DNA of 64,000 nucleotides from Amia ocellicauda (lineage: Eukaryota; Chordata; Actinopteri; Amiiformes; Amiidae), in the NCBI RefSeq assembly GCF_036373705.1, contig NC_089858.1, positions 9,720,001 to 9,784,000 on the forward strand, given 5' to 3'. Shown here piece after piece: positions 37,151 through 47,895 of the stretch (its first letter is position 1; every line of letters starts with the position of its first letter). The position numbers and the translations under genes are program-made. The notes beneath the pieces were generated by a model. It saw only the letters and a program-made list of their open reading frames with translations, had not been told where the DNA came from and did not search any database.

Positions 37151-37897
37151 TTGCGATCACAGCTACAGTCTTTGGTAAACCCAGCCTTGGATAAAATGCT
37201 TTGATGTGGAGAGGGGATGATTCAACCTTCATATCATTAATGCATTTAGATCTTTTTAAAGCTTGTGAAAAGGTTTTGAATCTTGTAGGCTGTATCTTGA
37301 CTCTAATATAATATGAATGCCATAAATGAGGCAACAACATCTTTATATGTTGGAATTGGATTTGTGCATTCTCATTTGTTGCGTGAGAAAAACAAACTCA
37401 AAGTGTTTCTTATTCGGGGGAGGGGGGGGGGATGAAAAATATTAGTGTTATTCTGTGTTGAATTTTGATTGGTCATGGACTTAATTAAATGCTTTGGTGC
37501 ATTTTAAAGATATGAGTAACACACTTCCTGTAATAGTAATAAATACATGTTATTTCAACAAGGCTTCTAAGCAATGATCCACCAACACTTGGTTTATCAT
37601 TAATGTAAATTCATTTCACACTTAGTTCTTCATAAAATATGCTACTGATATCTGCGGTCCAGTGTACCTGTCTTCACATCCCCTGGTCATTTTGACAAAT
37701 GTCTTCTACATCACTGGCCATGTGGAACAGGAATTCCACCACAGCCGCTATGGAAACTGCAGAAGACAAAGCAAAACCATAGAGACCGCAGGATTTAAAA
37801 AAATACTTTCAAGGCACTTGCCTCACATTGAAGACCTGACTGGCATGGCCTTATTGTCAATTTATAACAATATTTTAAAGGGAATCTTTTAAAGAAA

Positions 37898-40800
37898 ATG
37901 AAGCGTAAGTACTTCCATATTTATCCCTTGTTTAAATGGATTAATATCTTATATTTTGCCACAGCACTCTCAGTTTTTGTAGAGGTTGTGCTTCTCACCG
38001 TAATGTCTCGGATACTAAATGGGGAATGTTTATTTTGCATGTATCATTTGCATTTGTAAAGAAATTTTAAAGTATATTTGTAAAGCATGCAATTTTTCAC
38101 AAATGAATTTCAGGAAACTTAGCTATTTAATACTACATATGGAAGAATTAATTACTTCAGTCAAAATAATTAACTGAAAGAACAAAACTGAAAATGATCT
38201 TGTTTTTGGCAGACACTTGCGTCTTCCTTGCAGTAGTTGTAATCGCTGGATATTTGAAGTCTGCTGGCTGTGAGTGTTATTTTGAATTGGTCTACATCTG
38301 CACTACTGTACCACAGAGTAAGTGCCATTTTTATTAGGGAAGAAGTGGTTGGTTTGGACTCCTTGTGCTAAGAACTACTACTCGTCTTTAATTATAATCT
38401 TCAATACATTGATCTCACTTAATATATGGTGATAATGACATTGCCTTTTCAATTATCCTCACTCTGTAAAACTATGCAGGAGTCATCTGAACACAGCAGT
38501 GATTGATCGAATTTTTAATGTATATAATCTTATAAAAATAAATTAAAAGTTGCATGATAAAGTAGAGATTTGAATTTTATTTATTTCAATGTTAAGATTT
38601 ATCTGTTTATTTCAATTTATTTCAGGTTTCCCTCCTGGCCTATCATCAATAGTTTTCCTAGTGAAGGACGTTGGAGTCATTAACGCATCAGCCTTTGCCA
38701 GTGACAATCTAGGCTTTGTGTCTAGTGTGTCTATGGCTAATGCTGGCATTGCTCAAATTGAATCTGGGGCTTTTAAATCCTTCAATCAGCTGAAGAAACT
38801 CAGCTTGTACCGTAATAAACTCACCCAAATCAGCAGCGTCTGGCTGTCTAGGCCGGAGGCCCTGGACAACCTGACCATGTTTGAAAACAACATTCAGAAA
38901 ATCGACGGAAAAACGTTGTCTCCCTTCTCAAATCTGCAAGTCCTTAACCTGGCAAGAAACCAAATTAATGCAATTGCACGGGACAGCTTTCAAGGACTGG
39001 ACAAACTTGTCTTCCTGGACCTGTCAGGAAACAGACTGTCATATGTGGACAGGGATGCGTTTCTCCCTTTGCCATTCACCATGATCAGACTGGATGGCAA
39101 TCCGTGGGATTGTTCATGTAAAGTAAAGGATTTTGCACATTTTCTCAGAGGTAATGGTACAACCTATCTTCTATGACTGTTTCTTTTCTTGTTTTTGACT
39201 CATGGATTATTATAACCATCATTAACAAAGTGCCTTAATTCTACCTGGCTTGTTATGGATGAGACCTTTTCATTTCTGTAGTGCTGCATGAACCCTTATG
39301 CGACTTCAGACAGTGAGGTCATGGTGCTTTAGAGTCCAGCATCCTGAAATCTGGGTCATCTGGAGGGAGAGGAGAGCCATATGCTGGTGTTCGGCCTCCA
39401 TTTCTCCTGTGTGTGATATGAAGGTGAAGCGGCTTCAAAAATGCTGTATACTGGGTGCCTAACAATTTACAAAACCAATGTTTAATTTTTTCCCTTAGAT
39501 CGAATGAATGCTTCTTTACTTGAAAATGAAATGGCTGTTACCTGTGAAACCCCCGCCACTCACAAAGGCATGCCTGTGTGGAACATGTCGGAGCTGAACT
39601 GCTCGGCCCCCAGCACGGCCCCGAGCACGGCCCCCAGCACACCTCTGCCGCCCATAGATGCACTGGTTCATATAGGAGTACCTGCTGTCATCAGTTTCCT
39701 GGGTAAAGCCCTTACTCGTTCCTTTCTTAAAGATAACTAAGGCTGTAGGCTTTGTGGTTCTCCTAATATCTACTTGTTAATATTCAACAAGTATTTGAAT
39801 TTTGACCCCCCCCCCAACCCCCTCCACCTTTCACTCCCAGGAGGTCTTGTAGTCAAATGCTGTCCAGTCTTTATTACCTCCTGAATACATCCCCCTAACA
39901 GATCTGGCCATAATCCAGTGAAAAGCTAAAACATGCATTCAAATGTGAAATTTGACCGAATGTAACCCTCCCTCTGCAGGGTCTGAGTCATACTTCCAAG
40001 GGACTGGGAGCTTTCCTTATGAACTAAATGGCCGAGAGAGAAGGGCGCATGTGAAATCCCAAAATTATAATACTTTTCTCATTACTAACGCTATCTTTTG
40101 TTTTACAGTCATTCTCTGTATCCTGCTCTGCATCGTTCTTATGTACAAAAGGAAGCAAGAGAAAAAACAAGTGAATCCGGACAGAGAGGGACTAGAAGAG
40201 CGCAACTTCCCTAGGACAGAAGGAACGACAGCAAAGGCTGGACAGGAGGCTGCCACTGTCCTGCAAGGGAGGCTAGAGGAAGTGAGTTGTGGTACAGGTA
40301 TTTCCAAGAACAGCGTCATGAAGGGCAGGGCCAAATCCGCCTCTGCTGTTCTCTCCATATGTGAGTTCACACAGCACAGTTACAGGGGGGAGGGGATGAA
40401 ACTCGAAAACATGGCCCTCTCTCAACCTCAGGGCGATAACTTTACAGATCAGAGTCCCGGAAAGCAAATAAAAATCATTGAAAGTGGCATGATTAAAGAG
40501 GGGGCCGTTGTGTCAGTGTTTGGTTTCAAAGCCTTCCCACTCACCATTGCTCAGTACACTGGTGAACACTATGTAGACTATCAGACCAAAGAAACCAAAG
40601 GGAACTCAAGCGCTACGGTGGAAAAGGCATACATGTGTGAGTCTGCCAGTGACACGAGACAGATTTCTGAAGGAGCTGAGAACTTACCTTACCTTAGCAT
40701 TGACACTAAACCAGCCAAACAGACCATGGAAACCACAGCTCAATGCCACCCAATTCCCAAAAAGAGCCAGGGACTCAGCCGCACTATCAAAAGGATGTCG

Positions 40801-41406
40801 ACCTGGCCACCCACAAAGACTGAGTGGAAGCAACACCAAGTGGACACACATGATATCCAGAAAATAGCCCTGCAGCAGGGGGACTCCTCTCATGTGTGCC
40901 AGAAGGTGGATTTCTTATTCGGAGACAACTCTCAGAGCAAACTCCAAGTGCACCCTGAACCAGAGAACGTGGGTTTCTTCAGAGATAACTCTCAGAGCAA
41001 ACTCAAAGGAAACCATGACTGTGAGTCTGCGCCACAGACTGATGGACTAGATGGGACCAGCGTGGATAATCCCGATGGGAAATGCTCGTCTATAAGTGAG
41101 GAAACGTCCAAAGGAGGGGAAAGGCCTCGGCAGTTTACGATTGAAGACACGGCCAAAGTGAATCATGGGAAAAAAAGAGCCGGCTCCCAAACTGCAGGCG
41201 AGAAGAAAAGAACCCGGCTTAAGCAGAGCGCCGCCCTCTACCCCCGGGCCAAAGAGGAGGAGAAGAAGGATGACTTGCAGGCTGCTTGTGTGAGTAGCTA
41301 CCCGGGGGATGCAAACCTGCTTCAAGAAGTCGTGGAGAATCAGGGCAGGTGGACCAGAGACCGATGGAAGCAGACTCACCAAGTCAGACACAAGTTCAAA
41401 CAATAG
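37898..41406 (+). CDS. LRR-TM gene A: type I leucine-rich-repeat membrane protein with long cytoplasmic tail (712 aa, 5 coding exons)
   Basis: Exons 37898-37904, 38213-38317, 38626-39150, 39499-39702 and 40109-41406 join in frame (2,139 nt). The start is the ATG of the 7-nt first coding stretch, donor C/GTAAGT; it gives a clean signal peptide (MKHTCVFLAVVVIAGYLKSA). Next come a degenerate Cys-bearing LRR N-cap (CECYFELVYIC), five to six LRRs (LSLYRNKLTQI, LNLARNQINAI, LDLSGNRLSYV), an LRR C-cap from residue 196 (NPWDCSC with two later Cys), a short APST repeat (249-260), a transmembrane helix at about 271-292 and YKRKQEKK as stop-transfer. The roughly 415-residue tail is hydrophilic, with basic KKRAGS and EKKRTRLK patches, a duplicated DNSQSKL and LPYLSI around Tyr475. 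Function unknown; the family's ectodomains usually bind ligands or partner proteins. Organisation resembles LRRC53/LRRC66-type proteins, but orthology is not established. AATAAA lies 115 nt after the stop. Confidence 0.82.
39607..39642 (+). repeat. 12-bp tandem repeat encoding APST units in gene A
   Basis: Three nearly identical 12-bp GC-rich units encode Ala-Pro-Ser-Thr three times just outside the membrane. The result is a short mucin-like, possibly O-glycosylated stalk between the LRR C-cap and the transmembrane helix. Such units readily change copy number. Confidence 0.7.
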
Positions 41407-41520
41407 GGCTGGTCCCTATAGCTCACAGCACACGATCCTCTTAAATGTCATAACGTAAGGCAGAGACTGTTTTTGGTACTTTATCTTCAGCTATGCAAAG
41501 CCTGATCACACTATGAAATG

Positions 41521-41526
41521 AATAAA
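41521..41526 (+). terminator. gene A polyadenylation signal
   Basis: AATAAA 115 nt after the gene A stop codon, the first one downstream. Confidence 0.55.
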
Positions 41527-42740
41527 TATATTGGAAACTCTTAGCATTCGTATTTGTTCCATGATTTTTCTGGTTGAAAGAATGATGGGATACCACTAAC
41601 GGACAGATTCCTTCAACACTTTGAGCTTATTTACAGTAACCAGACTTGTGTTTTAATTGCATTGTCTGTTTTTCAGTGGTAGTTTCCAAAAAGCAATGAA
41701 TGCAAATGAAATGTATTTTGGTACTTAAAAACAAATGTATGTAATAGTTTGATATACAATTTACACAATTAATCATTCAGCACAAATTCACTGTATTTTT
41801 CACTGTTTTTCTATTTTGTAATTTCTCTATTTAAAAAGTTAAATCTCTATATTGGACTCTTTTTAAAAATTATAGAATAGTACAGAGGCATTTTTAGAGA
41901 GTATAATGAAATGTAAGATTAGAAATATCCTTTTATCTGTACTATATCAGATTTCAGGGTCTTCTATGAAGAATGTGCTTGATTTGTGCAGAATGGCTAT
42001 CTGCTGCCCTCTGTTGTTTGTTTTAGGGAATAAAGCAAAACTGTGTGGAAAAAAATGATATTGTAGTTTTCTGTTGCTCCGTAGAAAACAACTGCAGCAA
42101 AAAACTATTGAGAGTTTCAAGACACCTCAAACTAAATTACATTACCCCGACAACTACTGTTCCATCCTCTTCTACAATTGTCCTTCACTTCATCCCATAT
42201 TAAATAAAACATACAAAAACAGAATACAAATACATTTATAATACCACAAAATCATTCAAAATATTCACACATGCATCTGACACTTTTCTTGTACAAATCA
42301 CTCAATACAATATAAAAATACATTATTTACAGCAATTAACCAGTGAGGAACGAGCTGCTCTTATTTTAACATGGGTTTTATCATGAGAAGACCTTGTGTG
42401 TTAGTGTAGAAGTAAATGCATACATAAATGATGCGCTTAAATTGTGATTTTATTTTTTTAACGAGCAAGCTGACCACATGCTGATACATTAGCATTTCAG
42501 AACAGCTGTAATTTAGTAGCTTCATGTTTGGGCTTGTGGACTGGGTTAATGTGTAAAGGGAAAGTCATATGGTTGATTGGACCGGGTGTTCATCTCTAAG
42601 CCAAACAAAGGAAATATCCATCCATCCATGAATATTGGCAGTTAGGAATGCAGCATCAATAAACGGGTTTCAAAACCCCACACAGACTGCTGCTGTTGAG
42701 ATCTGGACATTGGCTTCTTGCAACTTCTATCAGCAGAAGA
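41527..42740 (+). other. spacer between LRR-TM genes A and B
   Basis: AT-rich spacer of 1.2 kb. It holds a CTCF-like site at 42001-42020 and presumably the promoter and 5'UTR of gene B near its end. No TATA box or CpG island stands out. Confidence 0.6.
42003..42016 (-). promoter_or_regulatory. CTCF-like site
   Basis: Minus strand reads CAACAGAGGGCAGC, a good but not perfect CTCF core, in the spacer between LRR-TM genes A and B. Confidence 0.35.
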
Positions 42741-45700
42741 ATGGATAGTAAGTTACCTTCAGTTGTTACAGTATCTGCTTACCATTACCAAAGCTCTACT
42801 GGGCTGGGATTACATTACTGTTGCGATTTTTTTTGTTTTTGTCTATTTATATTAATATTAATAGCCCATGAACACAAATGAAATATTTGAAGTTACCAGT
42901 GATTTTATTTTTAAGTTTGTCACAGGTTCGCTGTATGCTTGTTTGCAGAGGTGCTGATGATTCTTGCCCTGCTGATGCCCCCCTGTAGCCTGGCACAGCT
43001 CTGTCCCACAAACTGCAAGTTCTGTTCGACTGGCCTGGCAGACTGCGAGGACATTTCCTCTCTGGTGCTTGGTAAGAACAGTGTACAATTGTACTCATTA
43101 GAACTGGATACATTCCTCTGTTACTTTGAGTATAAGTACATGTGATTGTATATCTCAGTTGACAAACCCAGGACACAGCTCTATTTTTTTTTTTTTTTTT
43201 TTTTTTTTAATATTGTATTAATTTGATTAATTTTTTTTACATAGGTGTCTTAAGCAGTGTTTAAATGACTGTTGTCATACTTGTGTGCATTGAAGATACC
43301 GATCTTATACGTGCATTATTACAAAGTAATGTGTATATTACAAATAAACTAGTCTGATTTTCAAAATTTCATTTTTTTAATTAACTATGTATGCCATTAT
43401 TAGTCATCCTTCTATTACATTTCATGACCTTAATTTATTCATGATTGACAAAATAGTACAATCCAATAGTCTCTAAGAAGAAGAAAAAAAAATATATATA
43501 TAAAAAGATCTGGATTGTTAATTAATTCACACATGAAAGGAGTTTGCTGATTTCATACTAAATGAATCTCTGCCATTATGCTACAATAATATATGTACAT
43601 AACTTAATATTAAACAAGATTTTAATGGGAATATTGTGCTTAAGTTTTGTCAGGGATCCCCACCTCTATTGATAAGATCTTACTTCGTGGAGGACCTGTA
43701 ACCCACTTCCCAACAGGAGCGTTCAGGAACTTTTCCCACCTCAAAGTGTTATCCATCAACAACTTCCCCATTTCCACTATGATGAACTACTCGTTTGACC
43801 TGGGACAAAGCAACCACTTAAAAGAACTGGACCTCAGCAAGAACCGACTCACCAGCTGTGGAATAGAAGCTGCCAGCTTTGCAGATCTCATGAACCTTAC
43901 ATCTTTCACCTTGTCTAACAATGCGCTCAATACCTTGAGAAAACCCTGGTTTCAATCCATGGTGAGTCTTGAGAATCTTCAATTGGAAAACAATGGAATT
44001 ACCTACCTGCAACCAAGACTTTTTGAAAACTTGCTTCATCTCAAGAAACTGAACTTGAGCTCCAATCTCATCAGCTACGTGTCCACTGATACATTCTTCG
44101 GTTTGAGAAATTTGATTGAACTGGACTTGGCTGATAATAAGGTGATGTCAATCAGTGATGACGCCTTCAGCCCCTTAAGAAACATTGAAGGCATTGCTTT
44201 GTTTCACAACAATTTAAAAGTACTGCCCACCCTGCCAGCGTCCACAAGTACATTGCAACTCCATAGCAACCCCTGGCTGTGCAGCTGTGTGCTGGTGAGC
44301 ACTCTGACTGTGCTGAGAGAGAGAGTTATGCTTCCTGCCAGTGTTGTCTGTGCCAGTCCCGCTGAGGTTAAAGGACGCCAAGTTCTTGATGTCTACAACT
44401 TTGTCTGTAAGACAAATACTACTGACAGTGGGTACCCTAACAGTGGCTCAGAAACACAGCAATCCTGTCAGTCATGGGTCTACGGATTGATAGGTAACCA
44501 AAATACTCATACTAGAGACAGAAAAACTTTTTATTTTTTTTATTTACAAGTATAAATGTATTGTGATAAGTATTTTGTGTTTATGAGCATTAGCAGTTTC
44601 CAGATGGAATTGGTAACATGGTAACGCCAGTGACATGCTCAGTTTAAAACTGTTTTTTGATTAGTGAGAAATACCGTGGTTTTATGATAGTGGTGAGTAC
44701 AAACCCAAACCATTATGATGTTTTTTCCCAGAACAAACTAAATTATTTAGCATTCTCACTAAACAAGTTGTGAAAGATATAATTAATAGTGTGCATTTAA
44801 ATATAAAACTAAATATGATGCTTTAGGGAAACTCTTTTCTAAACACTTTTTTTTTGTATAAGTTATTTGTACGAGAGCAAACAAATATCTGTAAAGGTTC
44901 AGGTGTCCATTGGCTTTATAGATGCTTTTCGAATTAAAAATGTTTGCCTTCATCTCTTGCAGGGGGGTTCGTACTGGCAGTCTTTTTATTGTTGTTGATC
45001 TGTCTCCTTCGAAAGCACTGCAGACAAGGCAGTGTCACTGACCCACTGAGCGATAGGAAGGAGGGGGACGGCAGTGCATGTAGGGGACAGGCAGCAGTCC
45101 TGCAGGAGACATACGCTGCTGTGGCAGCTCTGACCCACATGCCTCCCTCTGCTGCACACGGCTACACACGGGACACTGGGCTCCAGGCACAAACTGAGCT
45201 TGACTGCCTTGGTGGAGAGAAGGAAGAGCAAAGCACAGGAAGGGAAGATCAGATTCGCTTATGTAGGACAGCTCCAGGCTTTCTTACAGCGGTTGATGAA
45301 CTCCATCAAGTGACAAGTGGAGAAGAGATGTCCAATGCTGAAACATCTGGTGAGTTGTACATTTGCAGGCCATGTTTATATGTTTATTGCAGATCATCTG
45401 TCTAAACATTGAAATATGTGCCTTGACACAACAAAATTGTATGTTAGATTTTCTTTTCATTGTCATTGCAGTCTAGTTTGAAGGTGTTCAATAAAAACCT
45501 TTTTCTTTTCCTTTCACAGGTATGAAATACTTTGAGACTGAGTTTGCTAACCTCTGTGATGGTCCCAACATCTGTTTTCCAAATCCTGGCCTGCAATTCA
45601 CAGAGCACACTGAATCTCACAAACAGGATACAGGCAAGTACAGAATGAGAAAAGTTTCAGGCAAAAGAAGCAAATCCCTTAATAATTTGTCTCTTAATAA

Positions 45701-46538
45701 GAGAGATTCATCCTTTGAGGTGGAGCACAGTACCAGGCTGTGTCATTTTGAGCTTAACTACTCCTCTGCCCCTAAGAATGACACACTTACTGATACCAAG
45801 GTGACCAGAGACCAATTCAAAGTTAAGGACCAGTGCAATGCAAACACAGCAGGCTTAAAACTGTGGGAGAGATGTATGGAATCCAATGAGAACTTGTTCC
45901 CCAAAGTTGACTATACCCAGCAGAGCAGCAATTCGGTTTATTCAGATGGAGTGTCTAAAGGTTGCTTGGGGCTTATTCAACCACATTGCATAGAGGTTGC
46001 AGAAGATGATGGGTATGTGAAACTGGGTGCCTCCTCTTCATCCAGCTCCCCCTGTAGTCCAAGCTTAAACAAAGCCAGCAACACAGCAGAGAGCAAACAG
46101 GGCAGCAGGCTTTCAAGGACAGAGACGGAGGGCGTTTTGTTAAGTAAGCCACATAGAAACGGTCTCTGCAAAAGCCCTGCATTGTCAGCAACCAAAGGTA
46201 ATCTACAGAGCACTAGGGTGTCTCGTAAGGGTGAGAAGCAGGCAAAGCCAGGGAAGAGAAACCTCGCCGTCTCATGGACAGGTGCGGTTCTGACCAGAGA
46301 GAGGTTCTGGAAGTATCATCAAAACTGCTGTGACGAGTACAGGCCCTGCCCATCTGCCAGGACTGTACTGCAGAGGCTTCCACGGCCCTCCTGCCCCCGG
46401 GCTGCTGGGGAAGCCTCAATCAGCAGGCCTCCAGGAGACAGCGAGCTTCTGAAAAACAATCGCATGCTCACAGTCAATCTCCTACTGCAGCTCCAGGAGA
46501 GAGAGGAAAGAAAAAGGAGTAGGATGAATTTAAAATAA
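42741..46538 (+). CDS. LRR-TM gene B: type I leucine-rich-repeat membrane protein with long cytoplasmic tail (791 aa, 5 coding exons)
   Basis: Exons 42741-42747, 42949-43071, 43654-44493, 44963-45349 and 45520-46538 join in frame (2,376 nt), every intron phase 1. As in gene A, only ATG plus four bases are coding in the first exon (ATGGATA/GTAAGT). The start gives a signal peptide (MDKVLMILALLMPPCSLAQ) followed directly by a classic LRR N-cap, CPTNCKFC with a further Cys. About eight LRRs follow (LDLSKNRLTSC, LSNNALNTL, LQLENNGITYL, LNLSSNLISYV, LDLADNKVMSI). The C-cap starts near residue 249 (NPWLCSC), and a transmembrane helix spans about 319-341 (GGFVLAVFLLLLICLL, then RKHCRQ). The roughly 450-residue tail is Ser-rich and basic in patches (GKRSKSLNNLSLNKR; a run of six Ser near 46,040). 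Function unknown. The N-cap and the NALNTLRKPWF repeat recall mammalian LRRC53, from memory only. Tandem relative of gene A. Confidence 0.84.
43072..43653 (+). other. gene B intron 2
   Basis: AT-rich intron with T25 at 43184-43208. Consensus donor G/GTAAGA and acceptor TTTTGTCAG. No other element seen. Confidence 0.75.
44494..44962 (+). other. gene B intron 3, inside the transmembrane helix
   Basis: Phase-1 intron between LIG and GFVLAV. Donor G/GTAACC is weaker than the others; acceptor CTCTTGCAG. No repeat seen. Confidence 0.75.
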
Positions 46539-47363
46539 AACAAAGATGTTTTTAGTAAAAGCGGACTAAATCAAATGTTTTGTATTCGCAGTTCAGATTT
46601 TCATTGTATGTTTTATGAAGTTCAGCTAATAGTATTGATTATAATCTAATGTATATATTTGTATTTATGTCACACCACCAAAGCAATAGGATTCTTATCT
46701 ATAATAATGGATTCAAAACCAAAACAATATTTTTCCTTTTTTTAAATTCCCCCTTCGAAAACCAAAACGCCAAGTAGTATCTAGACAGGAAGTAAGAATG
46801 TGTGCTACTCTACCACCATCTCGCAACCGAGGCGTGCTGGTCACTGAGCAGCACCTCCCCGTGCCCTGGACGGAGAGCCCGGTGGCAGCTGGAGGCCGTT
46901 CGGTACATCAGAGAGAGAAGTATTTAGTGGATTCAGGAGATGCCAGCACAGGGTTTTACTTTGGAAAACCTCAACTGTTCACAGTCCAGCCTGCAAGCTG
47001 CTCTCTCAGTATGATTACATCTTCAAATGCCCCGCATTTCCCATGAAAGAAAAACATGAATCGAGTGGGGCTCCTGCTGACTGCTCATGCAAATAAGAAT
47101 GGGACACAAAACTGATAATTTAAAGAAGCACTTATTTGTGTGTGATTTTGTTGTGTAGAAATGTGGCCCACCACAAAAATGTCAACAGAAAAAATAGTTA
47201 CTGAAAATCATGACGTTAATTTGAATTTACACCAATGACTAAACTGTGATCATGTTAAAAAATATGGACAATTTGTTTGCATAATGTGTAAGTGAAAGAA
47301 ACCTATGTATAAAAATGTAATTACACAAATATATGTACTGGCCCAATACCTTGAATTATTGAG

Positions 47364-47451
47364 AATAAAGAAGAGATTATCACGGTGAAAAGTCTGTATA
47401 ATGTACAAGTATAATCCAATTTTCTTCCATGGCTTTCTTGTTTCAAATAAA
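47364..47451 (+). terminator. candidate gene B polyadenylation signals
   Basis: AATAAA at 47364-47369 and 47446-47451, about 0.83-0.91 kb after the stop. Another AATAAA overlaps the stop codon itself and is probably too early. Confidence 0.4.
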
Positions 47452-47856
47452 AATTTACGTGGTCAAAAAGAAAGGGCTGGGTTATAGAGAGCATAAGTAA
47501 GTATATGAGAACATATGCAGTTTAAGTTCCTCTGGGCAGATATTTTTGTAATTACCACTGGTCGTCCAATTAGGATATCCCAGTTTGGAAACTGTAATAG
47601 ACATTAACTCATTGCAACCAGCAATTTAAAAAACAACCAAAACCATTTAAACCATGAAATAGGCATTATACACACAACAAAGAAAGACAGACAGGGTATT
47701 CATGTGCACTCAGTTGTATAAAATCTCACTGAAGAAACGAAAGCACCTACAACCACAAAGAACATTGCACTTACCGTGACTTCCAAGCCTTGTCAAATGA
47801 AACTGCAGGAGATATTCTTTATGGCTGCATGCAGCTAGTTTATTGATTTTTCTTTT

Positions 47857-47860
<4 letters not shown>

Positions 47861-47894
<34 letters not shown>
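47861..47894. repeat. TA microsatellite
   Basis: About 16 TA units after a T-rich stretch, between gene B and kcnt1. Confidence 0.9.

Positions 47895-47895
<1 letters not shown>

Noticed and set aside
37898-41406. Gene A as LRRC26 itself
   Set aside because: LRRC26 has a short tail and simple gene structure; gene A has a roughly 415-residue tail and five coding exons.
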